A stretch of DNA of 64,000 bases from an uncultured Thermoanaerobaculia bacterium. Lineage in GTDB: Bacteria > Acidobacteriota > Thermoanaerobaculia > Multivoradales > Multivoraceae. Numbering within the stretch: the first letter of the stretch is position 1; each line of letters starts with the position of its first letter. Below are positions 1-9,657 of this stretch, in pieces. The position numbers and the translations under genes were made by a program. The stretch covers positions 2,210,859-2,274,858 of the forward strand of contig OX638294.1 in the NCBI GenBank assembly GCA_951812325.1, written 5' to 3'. Under the pieces are notes generated by a model, which had not been told where the DNA came from, did no database searches, and saw nothing but the letters and a program-made list of their open reading frames with translations.

Positions 1-552
1 CGGACTCTCCGCGGCTCGCTTCCCGAGCAACGCACTCTGAATCGACACCCGAACCAGGGCGTTGCCGGCGCCTGCGACCGCATTGCCGTCGCAGAGATCG
101 GCAGCCCGCTCGCACGCCACGATCGTCCTGCCTTCACGATCGAGAATCCACGAGCGATCCCCGGCCTCGAACACCGCCGCCGGCACGTGCTCCACGATCC
201 TCACGTCGAGCTGGTTCGGCAGCCTCCTCACCAGCTTCGCTTCACGCACCCAGTCGTGTTCGAGCTGCACCGCGGCGCTCTCCAGAGAGAGCAGCGGGAG
301 GTTGCGTCCCACCAGGCCGGCAAGCCGGCCGCGCACCCACTCCCCGGACACCCTCGGCCCCGTCTCGACCCCGATGTCGGGCTTCACATCGAACGCCGGC
401 GCCGTCACCAGCCACACGCCGACCGCCGCCACCGGCGCCACGCCCAGAAGCACCTTGCCGACTCCCATCGCAAGCCAGACGACGGGCCCCGCGCGACGAC
501 GGCGCACGGTCCGGCGCCCAACGAGAGGCAGCCCGGTCCTGCCGCGCCTCAT
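1..552 (-). CDS. ftsQ: Cell division protein FtsQ/DivIB (C-terminus off window)
   Basis: Partial gene: the ATG at 552 overlaps the murC stop (ATGA) and the frame runs off the left edge, leaving about 184 residues. An Arg-rich cytoplasmic N-terminus (MRRGRTGLPL) is followed by one transmembrane segment (about residues 27-52) and then a periplasmic POTRA-like domain. The domain contains the family-typical 'W(V)REAKLVRRLPNQLDVRIVE' pattern near residues 105-125. FtsQ is a bitopic scaffold of the divisome that binds FtsB/FtsL in the periplasm and recruits FtsW/FtsI. It is the last visible gene of the minus-strand cell-wall cluster, directly after murC with no ddl between. Assignment rests on position plus the TM/POTRA layout. 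Confidence 0.88.
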   Translation of the reverse strand, partial: MRRGRTGLPLVGRRTVRRRRAGPVVWLAMGVGKVLLGVAPVAAVGVWLVTAPAFDVKPDIGVETGPRVSGEWVRGRLAGLVGRNLPLLSLESAAVQLEHDWVREAKLVRRLPNQLDVRIVEHVPAAVFEAGDRSWILDREGRTIVACERAADLCDGNAVAGAGNALVRVSIQSALLGKRAAESP

Positions 553-1970
553 CTTCCGTTCTCCCCATCAGCCACCAGGAGTCGGGCCAGACGGTAGATA
601 TCCCCGGCCCCGAGCGTCAGGATCATGTCGCCCTCGCGGACGGCCGCGCCGAGGCGCTCCGGGGCCATGCGCCAGGGGCCGCAACCCTGGACGCTGGTGT
701 GGCCGCCGCCGACCGCCGCCGCGACCACCAGACTCCCATCCACCCCGGGAAGCGGTTGCTCGCGAGACGGATAGATGTCGGTGACCAGGGCGTTGTCGGC
801 GAGCAGCAGGGCACGGCCGAAGTGGTCCGCAAGGTCCCGCGTCCGACTGAACAGGTGGGGCTGAAACACGGCGTGAAGGCGGCGCGGCCGCCCACCCTCC
901 CGCTTGAGATCCAACACTTCGCGAGCCGCCCGCAGGGTGGCCTCGACCTCGGTCGGATGGTGCGCGTAGTCATCGACCACGGTCGCTCCCTGCCAACTGC
1001 CGACGCGCTCGAAGCGCCGGTGAACGCCGGTGAACCCGGCCAGCGCATGAGCGGCCGTCTCGAAGTCGAGCCCGACCGCCCGCGCCGCGGCCACCGCCGC
1101 CAACGCGTTCAGGACGTTGTGTCGACCGGGCATCGGCAGTTCGAGCTGGCCGAGACGACCCGCGGCCGAATCGACGACCTCGAAGCGCACCCCCGCGGCA
1201 ACGGGCTCGACATGGAACGCCCGCAGATCCGCCCGGGCGCCGAACCCGTAGGTCACGATGCGCCGGTCCCCGAGGCGCAACAGGATGTCCCGCACGTTCC
1301 GGTCGTCCATGCAGGCGATGACCTGACCGAAGAAGGGAACCCGGCTGGCAAAGCGCACGAAGGCATCCTTGATGTCGGCCAGGTCGCGGTAGGTGTCCAG
1401 ATGATCGACATCGATGTTCGTGATCACGGCGACCACCGGCGCCAGATCGAGAAAGCTGCGGTCGAACTCGTCCGCCTCGGCAACCAGGTAGTCGCCCCTG
1501 CCGTGGCGCGCCCCCGTGCCGGACACACGGAGCCGGCCGCCGACGACGACGGTCGGGTCGAGACCCGCCCCGGTCAGTACGCTGCCCACCAGCGAGGTCG
1601 TCGTCGTCTTGCCGTGCGTCCCCGCCACGGCGATGCCGTACTTGAGCCGCATCAGCTCCGCCAGCATCTGCGCTCTGCGCACGATCGGAACGCCGCGACG
1701 ACGGGCCGCGACGACCTCTTCGTTGTCGGCGGGGACGGCCGAGGAAACGACGACCAGGTCGGCTTGCGCCACGTTCTCCGCGGAGTGGCCGAGAGAGACG
1801 GACGCACCGAGTTCAACCAGCCGCCGTGTCGTCCCGCCGGCCTGCAGATCGGAGCCGCTGATCGCCAGATCGTAGTTCAGCAGGACTTCGGCGATGCCGC
1901 TCATTCCGGCGCCGCCGATGCCCACGAAGTGGATCCGTTCGAGACCCGCGGTGCGCAGGAACAGCGGCAT
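549..1970 (-). CDS. murC: UDP-N-acetylmuramate--L-alanine ligase
   Basis: 473 aa, the usual MurC size. It adds L-Ala to UDP-MurNAc in the cytoplasm, the first amino-acid step of peptidoglycan precursor synthesis. Visible: the N-terminal Rossmann motif HFVGIGGAGMSGIAEVL, the Mur-ligase P-loop AGTHGKTTTT (about residue 110), the central-domain NIDVDHLD segment, and the MurC-typical DDYAHHPTE motif near residue 345. The ATG at 1970 shares one base with the murG stop (TGATG) and the stop overlaps the ftsQ start, so translation is probably coupled. A longer in-frame extension toward 3086 is only the shadow of murG and lacks family similarity. Very secure. Confidence 0.97.
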   Translation of the reverse strand: MPLFLRTAGLERIHFVGIGGAGMSGIAEVLLNYDLAISGSDLQAGGTTRRLVELGASVSLGHSAENVAQADLVVVSSAVPADNEEVVAARRRGVPIVRRAQMLAELMRLKYGIAVAGTHGKTTTTSLVGSVLTGAGLDPTVVVGGRLRVSGTGARHGRGDYLVAEADEFDRSFLDLAPVVAVITNIDVDHLDTYRDLADIKDAFVRFASRVPFFGQVIACMDDRNVRDILLRLGDRRIVTYGFGARADLRAFHVEPVAAGVRFEVVDSAAGRLGQLELPMPGRHNVLNALAAVAAARAVGLDFETAAHALAGFTGVHRRFERVGSWQGATVVDDYAHHPTEVEATLRAAREVLDLKREGGRPRRLHAVFQPHLFSRTRDLADHFGRALLLADNALVTDIYPSREQPLPGVDGSLVVAAAVGGGHTSVQGCGPWRMAPERLGAAVREGDMILTLGAGDIYRLARLLVADGENGR

Positions 1971-3082
1971 CAGCGCCTGCTCCCGCCGGCGAAGGCATCC
2001 GCCATCGCGCAGACCCGCTCCGCGATGGTGCGCGCCGCGTTGCCCCGGCTGTGGGCCCGCGCCGCCCGGGCCATGGACAACAGCCGCGCACGGTCCGCGA
2101 TCAGCCCCGCGCATCGCTCCGCGGCCGCCTCGCCCTGCAGATCGTCCTGCTCGACCAGGACCGCCGCTCCCGCATCGACCATCGCCTGCGCGTTGCCACG
2201 CTGGTGCCCGGCGGCCAGCGGCAGCGGCACGTAGACCGCCGGCCGGCCGGCCGCGGCCACCTCCGCCACCGTCACCGCACCCGCCCGCGAGACGATCAGG
2301 TCGTGAGCCGCCATCGCGCCGGCCGTGTCCTCGATGAAGCCCTCGACCGTTGCCTGAAACGCCGGCGCCGCCTGATCCCGGTAGCGGTCCCGGGTGTCGT
2401 CGACCCCGGAAGGTCCCGATTGGTGCGTCACCTCGATCGCCGCGCGTCGGGCGACCCGAGCGAACAGACCCGGCAGTTGGCGGTTCAGGGCAGCCGAGCC
2501 CTGGCTGCCGCCGAGCACCAGCACTCTCGTCCGGTCGCTCGGCAGCCTCGGTTCGTCGACGAGGCGGAACGCGCTGCGCACCGGAACACCGACCAGCCGC
2601 GCCTCGCACGCCAACCGTCCTGCGGCGGACTCGAAGGCAGTCCCCGCCTCGGTGGCGAACCGGGAGAGCAGCCGGTTCGCCAGGCCGCTCTGCGCGTTCG
2701 GTTCGAGCAGATAGAGGCCGGATCCGTTCAGTCGCGCCGCCAACGCGGCCGGAGCGCATGCAAAGCCGCCGGTGGCAAGGACCACTGCCGCACCGAGACG
2801 GCGCAGGAGCACGGCGGCGCGCAGCGTGGAGCCCGCCAGAACGCCCAGGGCGATGGCTCGCGCCAGGACGCCGCGATCCATGAACGGCCGCGCCGGCAGA
2901 GCTCTGAACTCGAGTCCGGCCGCGGCAACCAACCGTTCCTCGAGACTCCCCGCGCGCCCGATCCACGCCGTGCGCATGCCCAGGCTCCGCAGTTCCTCCG
3001 CCACCGCCAGACCGGGGAACACATGGCCGCCGGTTCCACCACCCGAGAAGACCACCGGGGGGCAGTGCCTGGGACCGCTCAT
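1970..3082 (-). CDS. murG: UDP-GlcNAc--undecaprenyl-PP-MurNAc-pentapeptide GlcNAc transferase
   Basis: 370 aa. MurG transfers GlcNAc to lipid I, forming lipid II on the inner face of the cytoplasmic membrane. It has the glycine-rich acceptor loop GGTGGHVFPG near residue 13, a second G loop (LVLGGSQGSAALN, about residue 180), and the C-terminal SRAGAVTVAE donor-binding segment (about residue 265). The ATG at 3082 overlaps the ftsW stop by four bases (ATGA). An in-frame start 11 codons upstream would lie inside ftsW and add residues unlike the family, so 3082 is preferred. The gene overlaps murC by one base at its 3' end. Confidence 0.96.
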   Translation of the reverse strand: MSGPRHCPPVVFSGGGTGGHVFPGLAVAEELRSLGMRTAWIGRAGSLEERLVAAAGLEFRALPARPFMDRGVLARAIALGVLAGSTLRAAVLLRRLGAAVVLATGGFACAPAALAARLNGSGLYLLEPNAQSGLANRLLSRFATEAGTAFESAAGRLACEARLVGVPVRSAFRLVDEPRLPSDRTRVLVLGGSQGSAALNRQLPGLFARVARRAAIEVTHQSGPSGVDDTRDRYRDQAAPAFQATVEGFIEDTAGAMAAHDLIVSRAGAVTVAEVAAAGRPAVYVPLPLAAGHQRGNAQAMVDAGAAVLVEQDDLQGEAAAERCAGLIADRARLLSMARAARAHSRGNAARTIAERVCAMADAFAGGSRR

Positions 3083-4155
3083 GCATGCTCCGAAACGCTC
3101 AGGAGGAGGCCGCACGCGACCAGGGTCATGACGAGGGAGGATCCGCCGTGGGACAGGAAGGGCAGCGGCGTACCGGTGACCGGCACCAGCCCGACCGTGA
3201 CGCTGATGTTGATCAGCGCCTGGATGAGCACGGCCGAAGTGAGTCCCCAGGCGAGAAACCGGCCGAAGGTGTCCGGGGCATGGTGCCCGGCCGCGAAGCC
3301 CCGCCAGGCGAGAACGACGAAACCGGCCAGAACCGCCGTGCCGCCGATCAACCCCAGCTCCTCACTGACGATCGAGAAGATGAAGTCGGAACTCGCGAGC
3401 GGCAGGAAGTAGAGCTTCTGGGCGCTCTCGCCCAGGCCTTGACCCATCACGCCGCCGGAGCCGATCGCGATCAGCGACTGGAGCACCTGGAAGCCATTGC
3501 CCGACGGGTCGGTCTCCGGTGAAAGGAAACCCATCACCCGTTCCACGCGGTAGGCCTTCGACCAGATGAAGAAGCCCAGAAGCGCCGGAAACAGGAGCGC
3601 CCCGGGCACGATCCAGCGCCAGGAGAGACCCGCCAGAAACAGCATCATCGCCGAGATCACGAGGATCAATGCGGCACTGCCGAAGTCCGGGGCCTGCAGC
3701 ACGAGCAGCGTGACCAACCCGACGCCAACGCCGCACGGCACCAGCACCCGGGGCTGACTCACGCCCTCGGGGCAGCGGTGAATCTGGTACGCGAGAAACA
3801 GGATCACGGCGACCTTGGCCAGCTCCGACGGCTGGAAGTTCAGCGGTCCAAGGGACATCCACCGGCTGCTGCCGTTGATCGGCGGCGAAGCCAACGCGAT
3901 GCCGACCAGCACGAGCGAAACGCCGAGGCCCGCGTAGACGAACCACGGCCTGGCCCAGCTCCGGTAGTCGATGTTCATCACGACCAGCATCGCGCCCAGG
4001 CCGACGATCGCGGCCACCAACTGGGAGACGAACTGCCGCTTGAAGCCGTCGTCGGGATCGGGGGGGGCGGCCGAATAGACCATGACCAGCCCCACGAGAA
4101 CCAGCAGGACGACGACGGTGAAGAGCACCTTGTCCATCGCGAGTTTCTTAGGCAT
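3079..4155 (-). CDS. ftsW: Peptidoglycan glycosyltransferase FtsW (SEDS family)
   Basis: 358 aa polytopic membrane protein with about ten hydrophobic segments starting at residue 8. FtsW polymerises septal glycan strands from lipid II together with FtsI. The SEDS signatures are present: NGSSRWMSLGPLNFQPSELAK (about residue 90) and the C-terminal TGTPLPFLSHGGSSL (about residue 325). Start chosen at the ATG at 4155 (MPKKLAMDK), which overlaps the end of murD by eight bases; the ATG six codons further in (4137) is an alternative. Upstream in-frame sequence is the shadow of murD. RodA is the other SEDS possibility, but the dcw context makes FtsW far more likely. Confidence 0.95.
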   Translation of the reverse strand: MPKKLAMDKVLFTVVVLLVLVGLVMVYSAAPPDPDDGFKRQFVSQLVAAIVGLGAMLVVMNIDYRSWARPWFVYAGLGVSLVLVGIALASPPINGSSRWMSLGPLNFQPSELAKVAVILFLAYQIHRCPEGVSQPRVLVPCGVGVGLVTLLVLQAPDFGSAALILVISAMMLFLAGLSWRWIVPGALLFPALLGFFIWSKAYRVERVMGFLSPETDPSGNGFQVLQSLIAIGSGGVMGQGLGESAQKLYFLPLASSDFIFSIVSEELGLIGGTAVLAGFVVLAWRGFAAGHHAPDTFGRFLAWGLTSAVLIQALINISVTVGLVPVTGTPLPFLSHGGSSLVMTLVACGLLLSVSEHA

Positions 4156-5578
4156 CGCCGCCCCTGCCGCCGGCTGCGGCCAGCGCTCTGACCTGACGCT
4201 CGAACTGGCGTCCACGATCGGCAAAGTCCTCGAACTGGTCGAAGCTCGCGCAGGCCGGCGAGAGCAGCACGCTCTGACCACTGCTCGACGCGCGCGCCGC
4301 TGTCTCGACTGCCCGTTCGAGCGAGCCGCAGCAGTGACGCGCGGCGCCCTCGGGCCACACGGATGCGATCGCATCGGCGGCCTCGCCGATCAGGTAGACC
4401 GCCGCCGCCTTGTCCGCTGCCATCACCGCCAGTTCGGCGAAGTCGGCGCCCACCCCCTTGGCCCGGCCACCCAGAATCAGGTGAACGGAACGCTCGGCGA
4501 AACCGGCAAGCGCCTGCCTGGACGCGGCGGGGTTGGTTGCCTTGGAATCGTTGACATAGCGGACACCGTCCACGATGTCGACCACGCGCATCCGGTGCGG
4601 CAGGCCGCCAAAGCCGCGAAGACCGGGCACGAAACGGTGCGGATCGGCGCCGACAGCCGACGCGAGCAACGCGGCCGCCATCGCGTTCTCCAGGTTGTGC
4701 AGTCCGTCCAGCGCCAGATCGTCGAGCCGGAACAGCTCGCGTCGAACGTCGGGGCCTACCTCGATCACCCGGTCGCGCTCCAGGTAGCAACCGTCCTCGA
4801 CCTGACGGAGACGCGAGAAGAAGCGTCGCCTGGCCCCGGCCGATGCCGCCTCTCCGGCGGTCCCCGGCCGGCTCGCGCCGGAGTCGTCGCCGTTCAGGAC
4901 AGCGACGTCTCCGCGCGCCTGGTTGCAGAAGATGCGCGCCTTCGCGGCCGCGTACCCGGCCACGTTGCGGTAGCGGTCGAGATGGTCGGGGCTGAGATTC
5001 AGAAGCGCCGCCGCCCGGGGACGGAAGCGGTCGACGGCCTCGAGCTGGAAGCTCGAGAGCTCGACCACGAACACCCGCCCGGGCGGTCCGTCGACGCGGG
5101 CCGAAAGCGGCGTGCCGATGTTGCCGCAGACCTCGACCGGGTAGCCGGCCGCTTCGAGCAGCGCGCCGGTCAGCGCGGTCGTCGTGCTCTTGCCGTTGCT
5201 GCCCGTGATCGCGACCACCGTCGGCGCCGACGCCGCCTCCAGCAGGCGGTACGCGAGTTCCACTTCGGCCAGAACCGGCGTCTTCGCTGCCCGGGCGCTC
5301 CGCAGCAGAGGCCGGTCCGGCGCCACGCCCGGGCTCAGAACCACCGCGTCGACGTCGGGCGGGAGTTCGGCCTGTTCGTCCAGCAGCGTCTCGACCAATC
5401 CCGTCCGCAGGAGCTCCCGCGCCGCGGACCCCAGATCGGAGGCGGGACGACCGTCCACGGCCGCCACGCGGATTCCGCGCCCGCTCAGCACCCGCGCCGC
5501 CGCCACGCCGGAAAGCCCCAGCCCGTAGACCAGCGCTCTCCGCCATGCGGACACCGGCGGCGCCGGGCTCGGGGACAT
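4148..5578 (-). CDS. murD: UDP-N-acetylmuramoyl-L-alanine--D-glutamate ligase
   Basis: 476 aa. MurD adds D-Glu to UDP-MurNAc-L-Ala. Visible: the N-terminal Rossmann-like VYGLGLSGVAAARVL (about residue 15), the ATP loop ITGSNGKSTTT (about residue 128), NLSPDHLDRY (about residue 195) and NDSKATNP (about residue 330), all characteristic of MurD. The ATG at 5578 lies 26 bases after the mraY stop; the in-frame region further upstream is inside mraY and is not MurD-like. Cytoplasmic. Stop overlaps the ftsW start region by eight bases. Confidence 0.96.
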   Translation of the reverse strand: MSPSPAPPVSAWRRALVYGLGLSGVAAARVLSGRGIRVAAVDGRPASDLGSAARELLRTGLVETLLDEQAELPPDVDAVVLSPGVAPDRPLLRSARAAKTPVLAEVELAYRLLEAASAPTVVAITGSNGKSTTTALTGALLEAAGYPVEVCGNIGTPLSARVDGPPGRVFVVELSSFQLEAVDRFRPRAAALLNLSPDHLDRYRNVAGYAAAKARIFCNQARGDVAVLNGDDSGASRPGTAGEAASAGARRRFFSRLRQVEDGCYLERDRVIEVGPDVRRELFRLDDLALDGLHNLENAMAAALLASAVGADPHRFVPGLRGFGGLPHRMRVVDIVDGVRYVNDSKATNPAASRQALAGFAERSVHLILGGRAKGVGADFAELAVMAADKAAAVYLIGEAADAIASVWPEGAARHCCGSLERAVETAARASSSGQSVLLSPACASFDQFEDFADRGRQFERQVRALAAAGGRGGDA

Positions 5579-5604
5579 GCTGCTGCCGGGCTCGACCAAC
5601 GCCG

Positions 5605-6681
5605 CTACCTCAACTTCAGGGTCGAGAGCCCGAGAAACGCGAACAGCACGGCGAGAATCCAGAATCGCACGACGACCTGGTTCTCGCTCCAGCCCCGGAG
5701 CTCGAAGTGATGGTGAAGCGGCGCCATGAGGAGCACCCGGCGCCCGGTCGTCTTGTAGGACGCCACCTGGACGATCACGGACAGCGCTTCCAGCACGAAG
5801 AGACCGCCGACCAGCACCAGCAGCAGCTCCTGCTTGGAGAGCACCGCAACCGCGCCGATCGTGCCCCCGATGGCGAGCGAGCCGACATCGCCCATGAACA
5901 CCTGCGCCGGATGGGCGTTGAACCACAGAAAGCCGAGGCTGGCGCCGACCAGCGCCGAGCAGATGACCGCGACCTCGCCGGCCCCCGGGACGTAGGACAC
6001 CTGCAGGTAGCGGGCGGCGATCGAGTTGCCCGCGATGTAGGCGAAGACCGCGTAGGTCGCCGCCGCCACCAGGGTGGCGCCGATCGCCAGGCCGTCGAGC
6101 CCGTCGGTCAGGTTCACCGCATTCGAGGAGCCGGCGATGAGCAGGGCGACGAAGGGGATGTAGAACGGCCCAAGCTCGATCAGCAGGGCCTTGAAGAAGG
6201 GGAAGCTCAGGTTCGCGTCGAGATCCGTCAACCCCACCAGGCCGGCGCCGAGCGCCGCGCCGACCGCCAGCTGCAGGCCCAGCTTCGTCTTCATGCCCAG
6301 GCCCCGATTGTGGCGCCGCCTGACCTTGAGCAGGTCGTCGACGAAGCCGACGGCGCCGAGGGCGATCGTCGTGCCAACCGCGAGCCACACGTAGACATTC
6401 GACAGATCGGACCACAGCAGGGTGGGCACGATCACGGCGGTGAGAATGAGCAACCCGCCCATCGTGGGCGTGCCGGCCTTGCTCTTGTGCCGCTCCGGGC
6501 CCTCTTCGCGGATCGCCTGTCCGATCGAGAGGCGCCGGGCGGAACGGATCAGACCCGGACCCAGCGCCAGGCTCAGCAGGACACCGGTCACCGCGGCGCA
6601 GGCGCAGCGGAAGGTGATGTACTGGACGACGTTGAAGGGCGCCATCCTCTCGCCCAGCGGCAACAGCAGGTCGAGCAGCAT
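5605..6681 (-). CDS. mraY: Phospho-N-acetylmuramoyl-pentapeptide transferase
   Basis: 358 aa, the standard MraY length, with about ten transmembrane helices. It transfers phospho-MurNAc-pentapeptide to undecaprenyl phosphate, making lipid I at the cytoplasmic face. Diagnostic motifs: HKSKAGTPTMGG (about residue 65), the Mg-binding NAVNLTDGLDGLA (about residue 188) and the cytoplasmic loop motif PLHHHFELRGWSE near residue 325. The ATG at 6681 shares a base with the murF stop (TGATG). Very secure. Confidence 0.97.
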   Translation of the reverse strand: MLLDLLLPLGERMAPFNVVQYITFRCACAAVTGVLLSLALGPGLIRSARRLSIGQAIREEGPERHKSKAGTPTMGGLLILTAVIVPTLLWSDLSNVYVWLAVGTTIALGAVGFVDDLLKVRRRHNRGLGMKTKLGLQLAVGAALGAGLVGLTDLDANLSFPFFKALLIELGPFYIPFVALLIAGSSNAVNLTDGLDGLAIGATLVAAATYAVFAYIAGNSIAARYLQVSYVPGAGEVAVICSALVGASLGFLWFNAHPAQVFMGDVGSLAIGGTIGAVAVLSKQELLLVLVGGLFVLEALSVIVQVASYKTTGRRVLLMAPLHHHFELRGWSENQVVVRFWILAVLFAFLGLSTLKLR

Positions 6682-8129
6682 CAGTTCGCTCCCTCCTGCC
6701 TCAGCGCCGCGACGACATGTTCGAGCGCCGAGCCGCGCGAACCCTTGACGAGCACGACATCGCCGTCCCCGATCAGGGCCGGCGCGCCCGCCCGCGCCGC
6801 GCGCGGGTTCTCGAACCAGACGGTCTGCGCGCCGCCCGCGGCCGCGGCCGCAACCAGATCGGCGGTCAACGGGCCGACGCCGACGACCAGGTCGAATCCC
6901 AGCTCGGCGGCCGCCCCGCCCACCTCACGGTGGTAGCGACCCTCGGCGCTCCCGAGTTCGAGCATCTCGCCGAGGATCGCCACGTGACGCCGGCCGTCGA
7001 GCTGGCGCGCGGCCTGAAGCGCAAGCTGCGCAGCTTCCGGGTTCGAGTTGTACGAATCGTCCACCAGGGTCGCGCCCGACGCCAGGGAGACCACCTCGCC
7101 GCGCCCGGGGGCGGACGTTGGCCGCCCGCCGGCGGCGGCCACGCGCCCGATCGGCACGCCCAGGCGGAGGGCGCAGGCCGCGGCGGCGAGAAAGTTCTCG
7201 ACGTTGACCCGGCCGTGCAGAGGCAACTCGACGATCGCGGACTCGGCGCCCCATCCGAGCACGAAGCGTGTTCCCGGCTTTCCGGCCAGCGGCTCGAGGT
7301 CATGCGCCGTCACCTCGGCGACGGGAGTCCTGCCGGCTGCCGGCTCCACCTCGTACCAGACCACACGCCCGGCCGCCGCTCCACCGTCCTCCGGGCGCGC
7401 GGCCAGGTAGCGCTCGACGAGGCCCACGACGTGGGGGTTGCCGGCGTTCGCCACGATGAGGCCGTCGGGGGCGAGCCCCTCGAGCAACTCCGCCTTGGCC
7501 CGGGCAATCGCCTCCACGCCCGCGGCTGCGCCGCCCTCCCGCTCGAAGCCGGCCAGGTGCGCCGGGCGGACGTTGGTGAACACCGCCGCATCCGGCCGGC
7601 CGAGCCGGCTGACCGCCGCCAGTTCGCCAGGCACGGACATCCCCATCTCGGCCACCAGCCACTCGCAGTCCTCGTCCACGGCAAGCAACGTCAACGGAAA
7701 GCCGAGCAGGTTGTTCAGATTGCCCGGACTCTTGTGAACCCGCCAGCATTCGCCGAGCAGCAGAGCCAGCAGGTCCTTGGTCGTCGTCTTGCCGGCGGAG
7801 CCGGTGACCGACGCGACCCGGGCCCCGAGGCGGCGCCGATGGTCCCGCGTCAGATCGTGGAGCGCGGCGGTCACGTCATCGACCCGGATCTGGCAGCCGG
7901 CCGCCTCGTGGACCGGATCGGCGACCACCGCGGCCGCGGCGCCGGCCGCCAGAGCGCCGGGCACGAAGCGATGGCCGTCGGTGCGCTCGCCAGCCAGTGC
8001 GAAGAACAGTTCGCCCGCTTCCACGCGGCGCGAGTCGATCGCCGCGCCTTGGTACCAGGCGCCGGTTTCCAGCTCTCCGATCAGGCAGCCGTTCATGATC
8101 CTGACCGCATCAGCAAGGGGCCGTCTCAC
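6681..8129 (-). CDS. murF: UDP-MurNAc-tripeptide--D-alanyl-D-alanine ligase
   Basis: 482 aa. MurF adds D-Ala-D-Ala to the UDP-MurNAc tripeptide, completing the pentapeptide. P-loop TGSAGKTTTKDLL (about residue 110), DDSYNSNP (about residue 350) and the GEMLELG segment (about residue 378) are typical. A GTG start at 8129, inside the 3' end of murE, is preferred over the ATG at 8096: residues 1-12 (MRRPLADAVRIM) align with the first helix of known MurF proteins, and GGGAG-like purines lie about 8 bases upstream. That gives a 20-base overlap with murE. No ddl is found in this cluster, so D-Ala-D-Ala must come from a gene elsewhere. Confidence 0.95.
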   Translation of the reverse strand: MRRPLADAVRIMNGCLIGELETGAWYQGAAIDSRRVEAGELFFALAGERTDGHRFVPGALAAGAAAAVVADPVHEAAGCQIRVDDVTAALHDLTRDHRRRLGARVASVTGSAGKTTTKDLLALLLGECWRVHKSPGNLNNLLGFPLTLLAVDEDCEWLVAEMGMSVPGELAAVSRLGRPDAAVFTNVRPAHLAGFEREGGAAAGVEAIARAKAELLEGLAPDGLIVANAGNPHVVGLVERYLAARPEDGGAAAGRVVWYEVEPAAGRTPVAEVTAHDLEPLAGKPGTRFVLGWGAESAIVELPLHGRVNVENFLAAAACALRLGVPIGRVAAAGGRPTSAPGRGEVVSLASGATLVDDSYNSNPEAAQLALQAARQLDGRRHVAILGEMLELGSAEGRYHREVGGAAAELGFDLVVGVGPLTADLVAAAAAGGAQTVWFENPRAARAGAPALIGDGDVVLVKGSRGSALEHVVAALRQEGAN

Positions 8130-9657
8130 CCTCGAACTCCCGGTTCAGTGCGTCCAGGGCCGACTCCGCCTCATCCCGGTCACGAAAGGGCGCCACGAGG
8201 CCGCCTCTCGTCTGCGTCGCCTCGTGGCCCTTGCCGGCGATCAGGACCGTCCAGCCCCCCTCTGCGGCCGCCAACGACACGGCCCGCCGAATCGCCGCGC
8301 GGCGGTCGCCAACGACCTCCCAGCCACAACCCCGGGCCGCCTCCAGGCCAGCGACGATCGCGGCGTGAATCCGCTCCGGTTCCTCGCTCCGCGGGTTGTC
8401 GTCGGTGACGATCGCGAGATCCGCGAGTTCTCCCGCCGCGCGCCCCATCAGTTCCCGCTTGCCGCGATCACGGTCGCCGCCGCAGCCGAACACGACGGCG
8501 ATGCGCCGATCGGCGAGCTCCCTCACCGCCGCCAGGGCGGCGCGCAGCCCCCCGTCCGTGTGGGCGTAGTCGACCAGCACCGGAAACCCCCGGGCGCCGC
8601 CCACCGGTTCCAGCCGTCCCGCCAGCGGCGGCTGAGCGGCAACCGCGCGTCGAATCGCCTCGACCGAGACGCCGAGGGCATGGGACGCGGCCACCGCCGC
8701 GGTCAGATTCTCGAGATTGAAGCGCCCCAGAAGCGGGCTGCTCAACGCGATCGGACCCGCGGGCGTCTCGATCTCGGCGCGGATACCGGAAAGATCGAGT
8801 TCGGCCCGAACGACGCGGACCTCGGCGGCCGGGCGGCCGGAGGCGCTGAACCGCACAACCTCTTCGCCGCTTCCGAGTTCCAGGGCCAGACGGCTGCCGT
8901 ACTCGTCGTCGACATTGAGGATCGCCCTGCCGCCCGACCGCAGCAGCGAGAACAGGCGGCGCTTGGCCGCAAAGTAGGCCTCGAGTGACGGGTGGTAGTC
9001 CAGATGGTCCCGGGTCAGATTCGTGAACACGGCGGCATCGAACTGCATGCCGTTCATCCGCCCCTGGTCGAGGGCATGGGACGAGACCTCGATCGCCGCC
9101 GACCGGGCGCCCAGGTCGACGGCCCGGCGCAACATCCTGAACAGATCGCTGCTCTCCGGCGTGGTGCGGTCGTCCGCCGCCCGGCTCAGGGGCTCGAACG
9201 CCGGAGGGTCAAAGCCCGGCCGTTGAACCGCGCGACCGAGAGTGCCGACCACCGCGGCGGAGCGACCCGATCGCGTCAGGCAGCCGCCGATCAACGCGCA
9301 GGTCGTGCTCTTGCCGTTGGTGCCGGTGACGCCGACGGTCACCAGTTGCCGTTCCGGGTGACCGTAGAGCCTCGCGGCCATCTGACCCATGCGGGCGCGC
9401 GGATCGTCCACCTGGATCCACGGCACGGTGGACGGACTCGGCGGCGGGCCGAATGCCAGCACCGCCGCAGCGCCCCGTGCCACGGCGTCCTGAGCGAAGG
9501 TCCGGCCGTCGTGGAGTCCACCTCGCCAGGCGACGAAGACGTCGCCGTTCACGACGCACCGGGAGTCGTGCTGCACGCCCGTGACCCGTGTATCGGCGGC
9601 GGCGGCGCCCAGCGGTGACCGCAGCGGCAGGTCGGCGATCGCGTCGCCGAGTCTCAT
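8110..9657 (-). CDS. murE: UDP-MurNAc-L-Ala-D-Glu--meso-diaminopimelate ligase
   Basis: 515 aa. MurE adds the third stem-peptide residue. The ATP loop GVTGTNGKSTTCALIG is near residue 112, and DYAHTDGGL near residue 350. The substrate motif is DDNPRSEEP (about residue 415); a DNPR motif is the established marker of meso-diaminopimelate specificity, as opposed to L-lysine enzymes, and fits a diderm cell wall. The ATG at 9657 overlaps the ftsI stop by one base (TGATG). In-frame sequence upstream to 10209 is only the shadow of ftsI. Confidence 0.96.
   Translation of the reverse strand: MRLGDAIADLPLRSPLGAAAADTRVTGVQHDSRCVVNGDVFVAWRGGLHDGRTFAQDAVARGAAAVLAFGPPPSPSTVPWIQVDDPRARMGQMAARLYGHPERQLVTVGVTGTNGKSTTCALIGGCLTRSGRSAAVVGTLGRAVQRPGFDPPAFEPLSRAADDRTTPESSDLFRMLRRAVDLGARSAAIEVSSHALDQGRMNGMQFDAAVFTNLTRDHLDYHPSLEAYFAAKRRLFSLLRSGGRAILNVDDEYGSRLALELGSGEEVVRFSASGRPAAEVRVVRAELDLSGIRAEIETPAGPIALSSPLLGRFNLENLTAAVAASHALGVSVEAIRRAVAAQPPLAGRLEPVGGARGFPVLVDYAHTDGGLRAALAAVRELADRRIAVVFGCGGDRDRGKRELMGRAAGELADLAIVTDDNPRSEEPERIHAAIVAGLEAARGCGWEVVGDRRAAIRRAVSLAAAEGGWTVLIAGKGHEATQTRGGLVAPFRDRDEAESALDALNREFEGETAPC

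Noticed and set aside
549-3086. 845-codon MurC 'fusion' extending through murG
   Set aside because: The extra N-terminal half is the wrong frame of murG; MurC starts at 1970 with a normal length.
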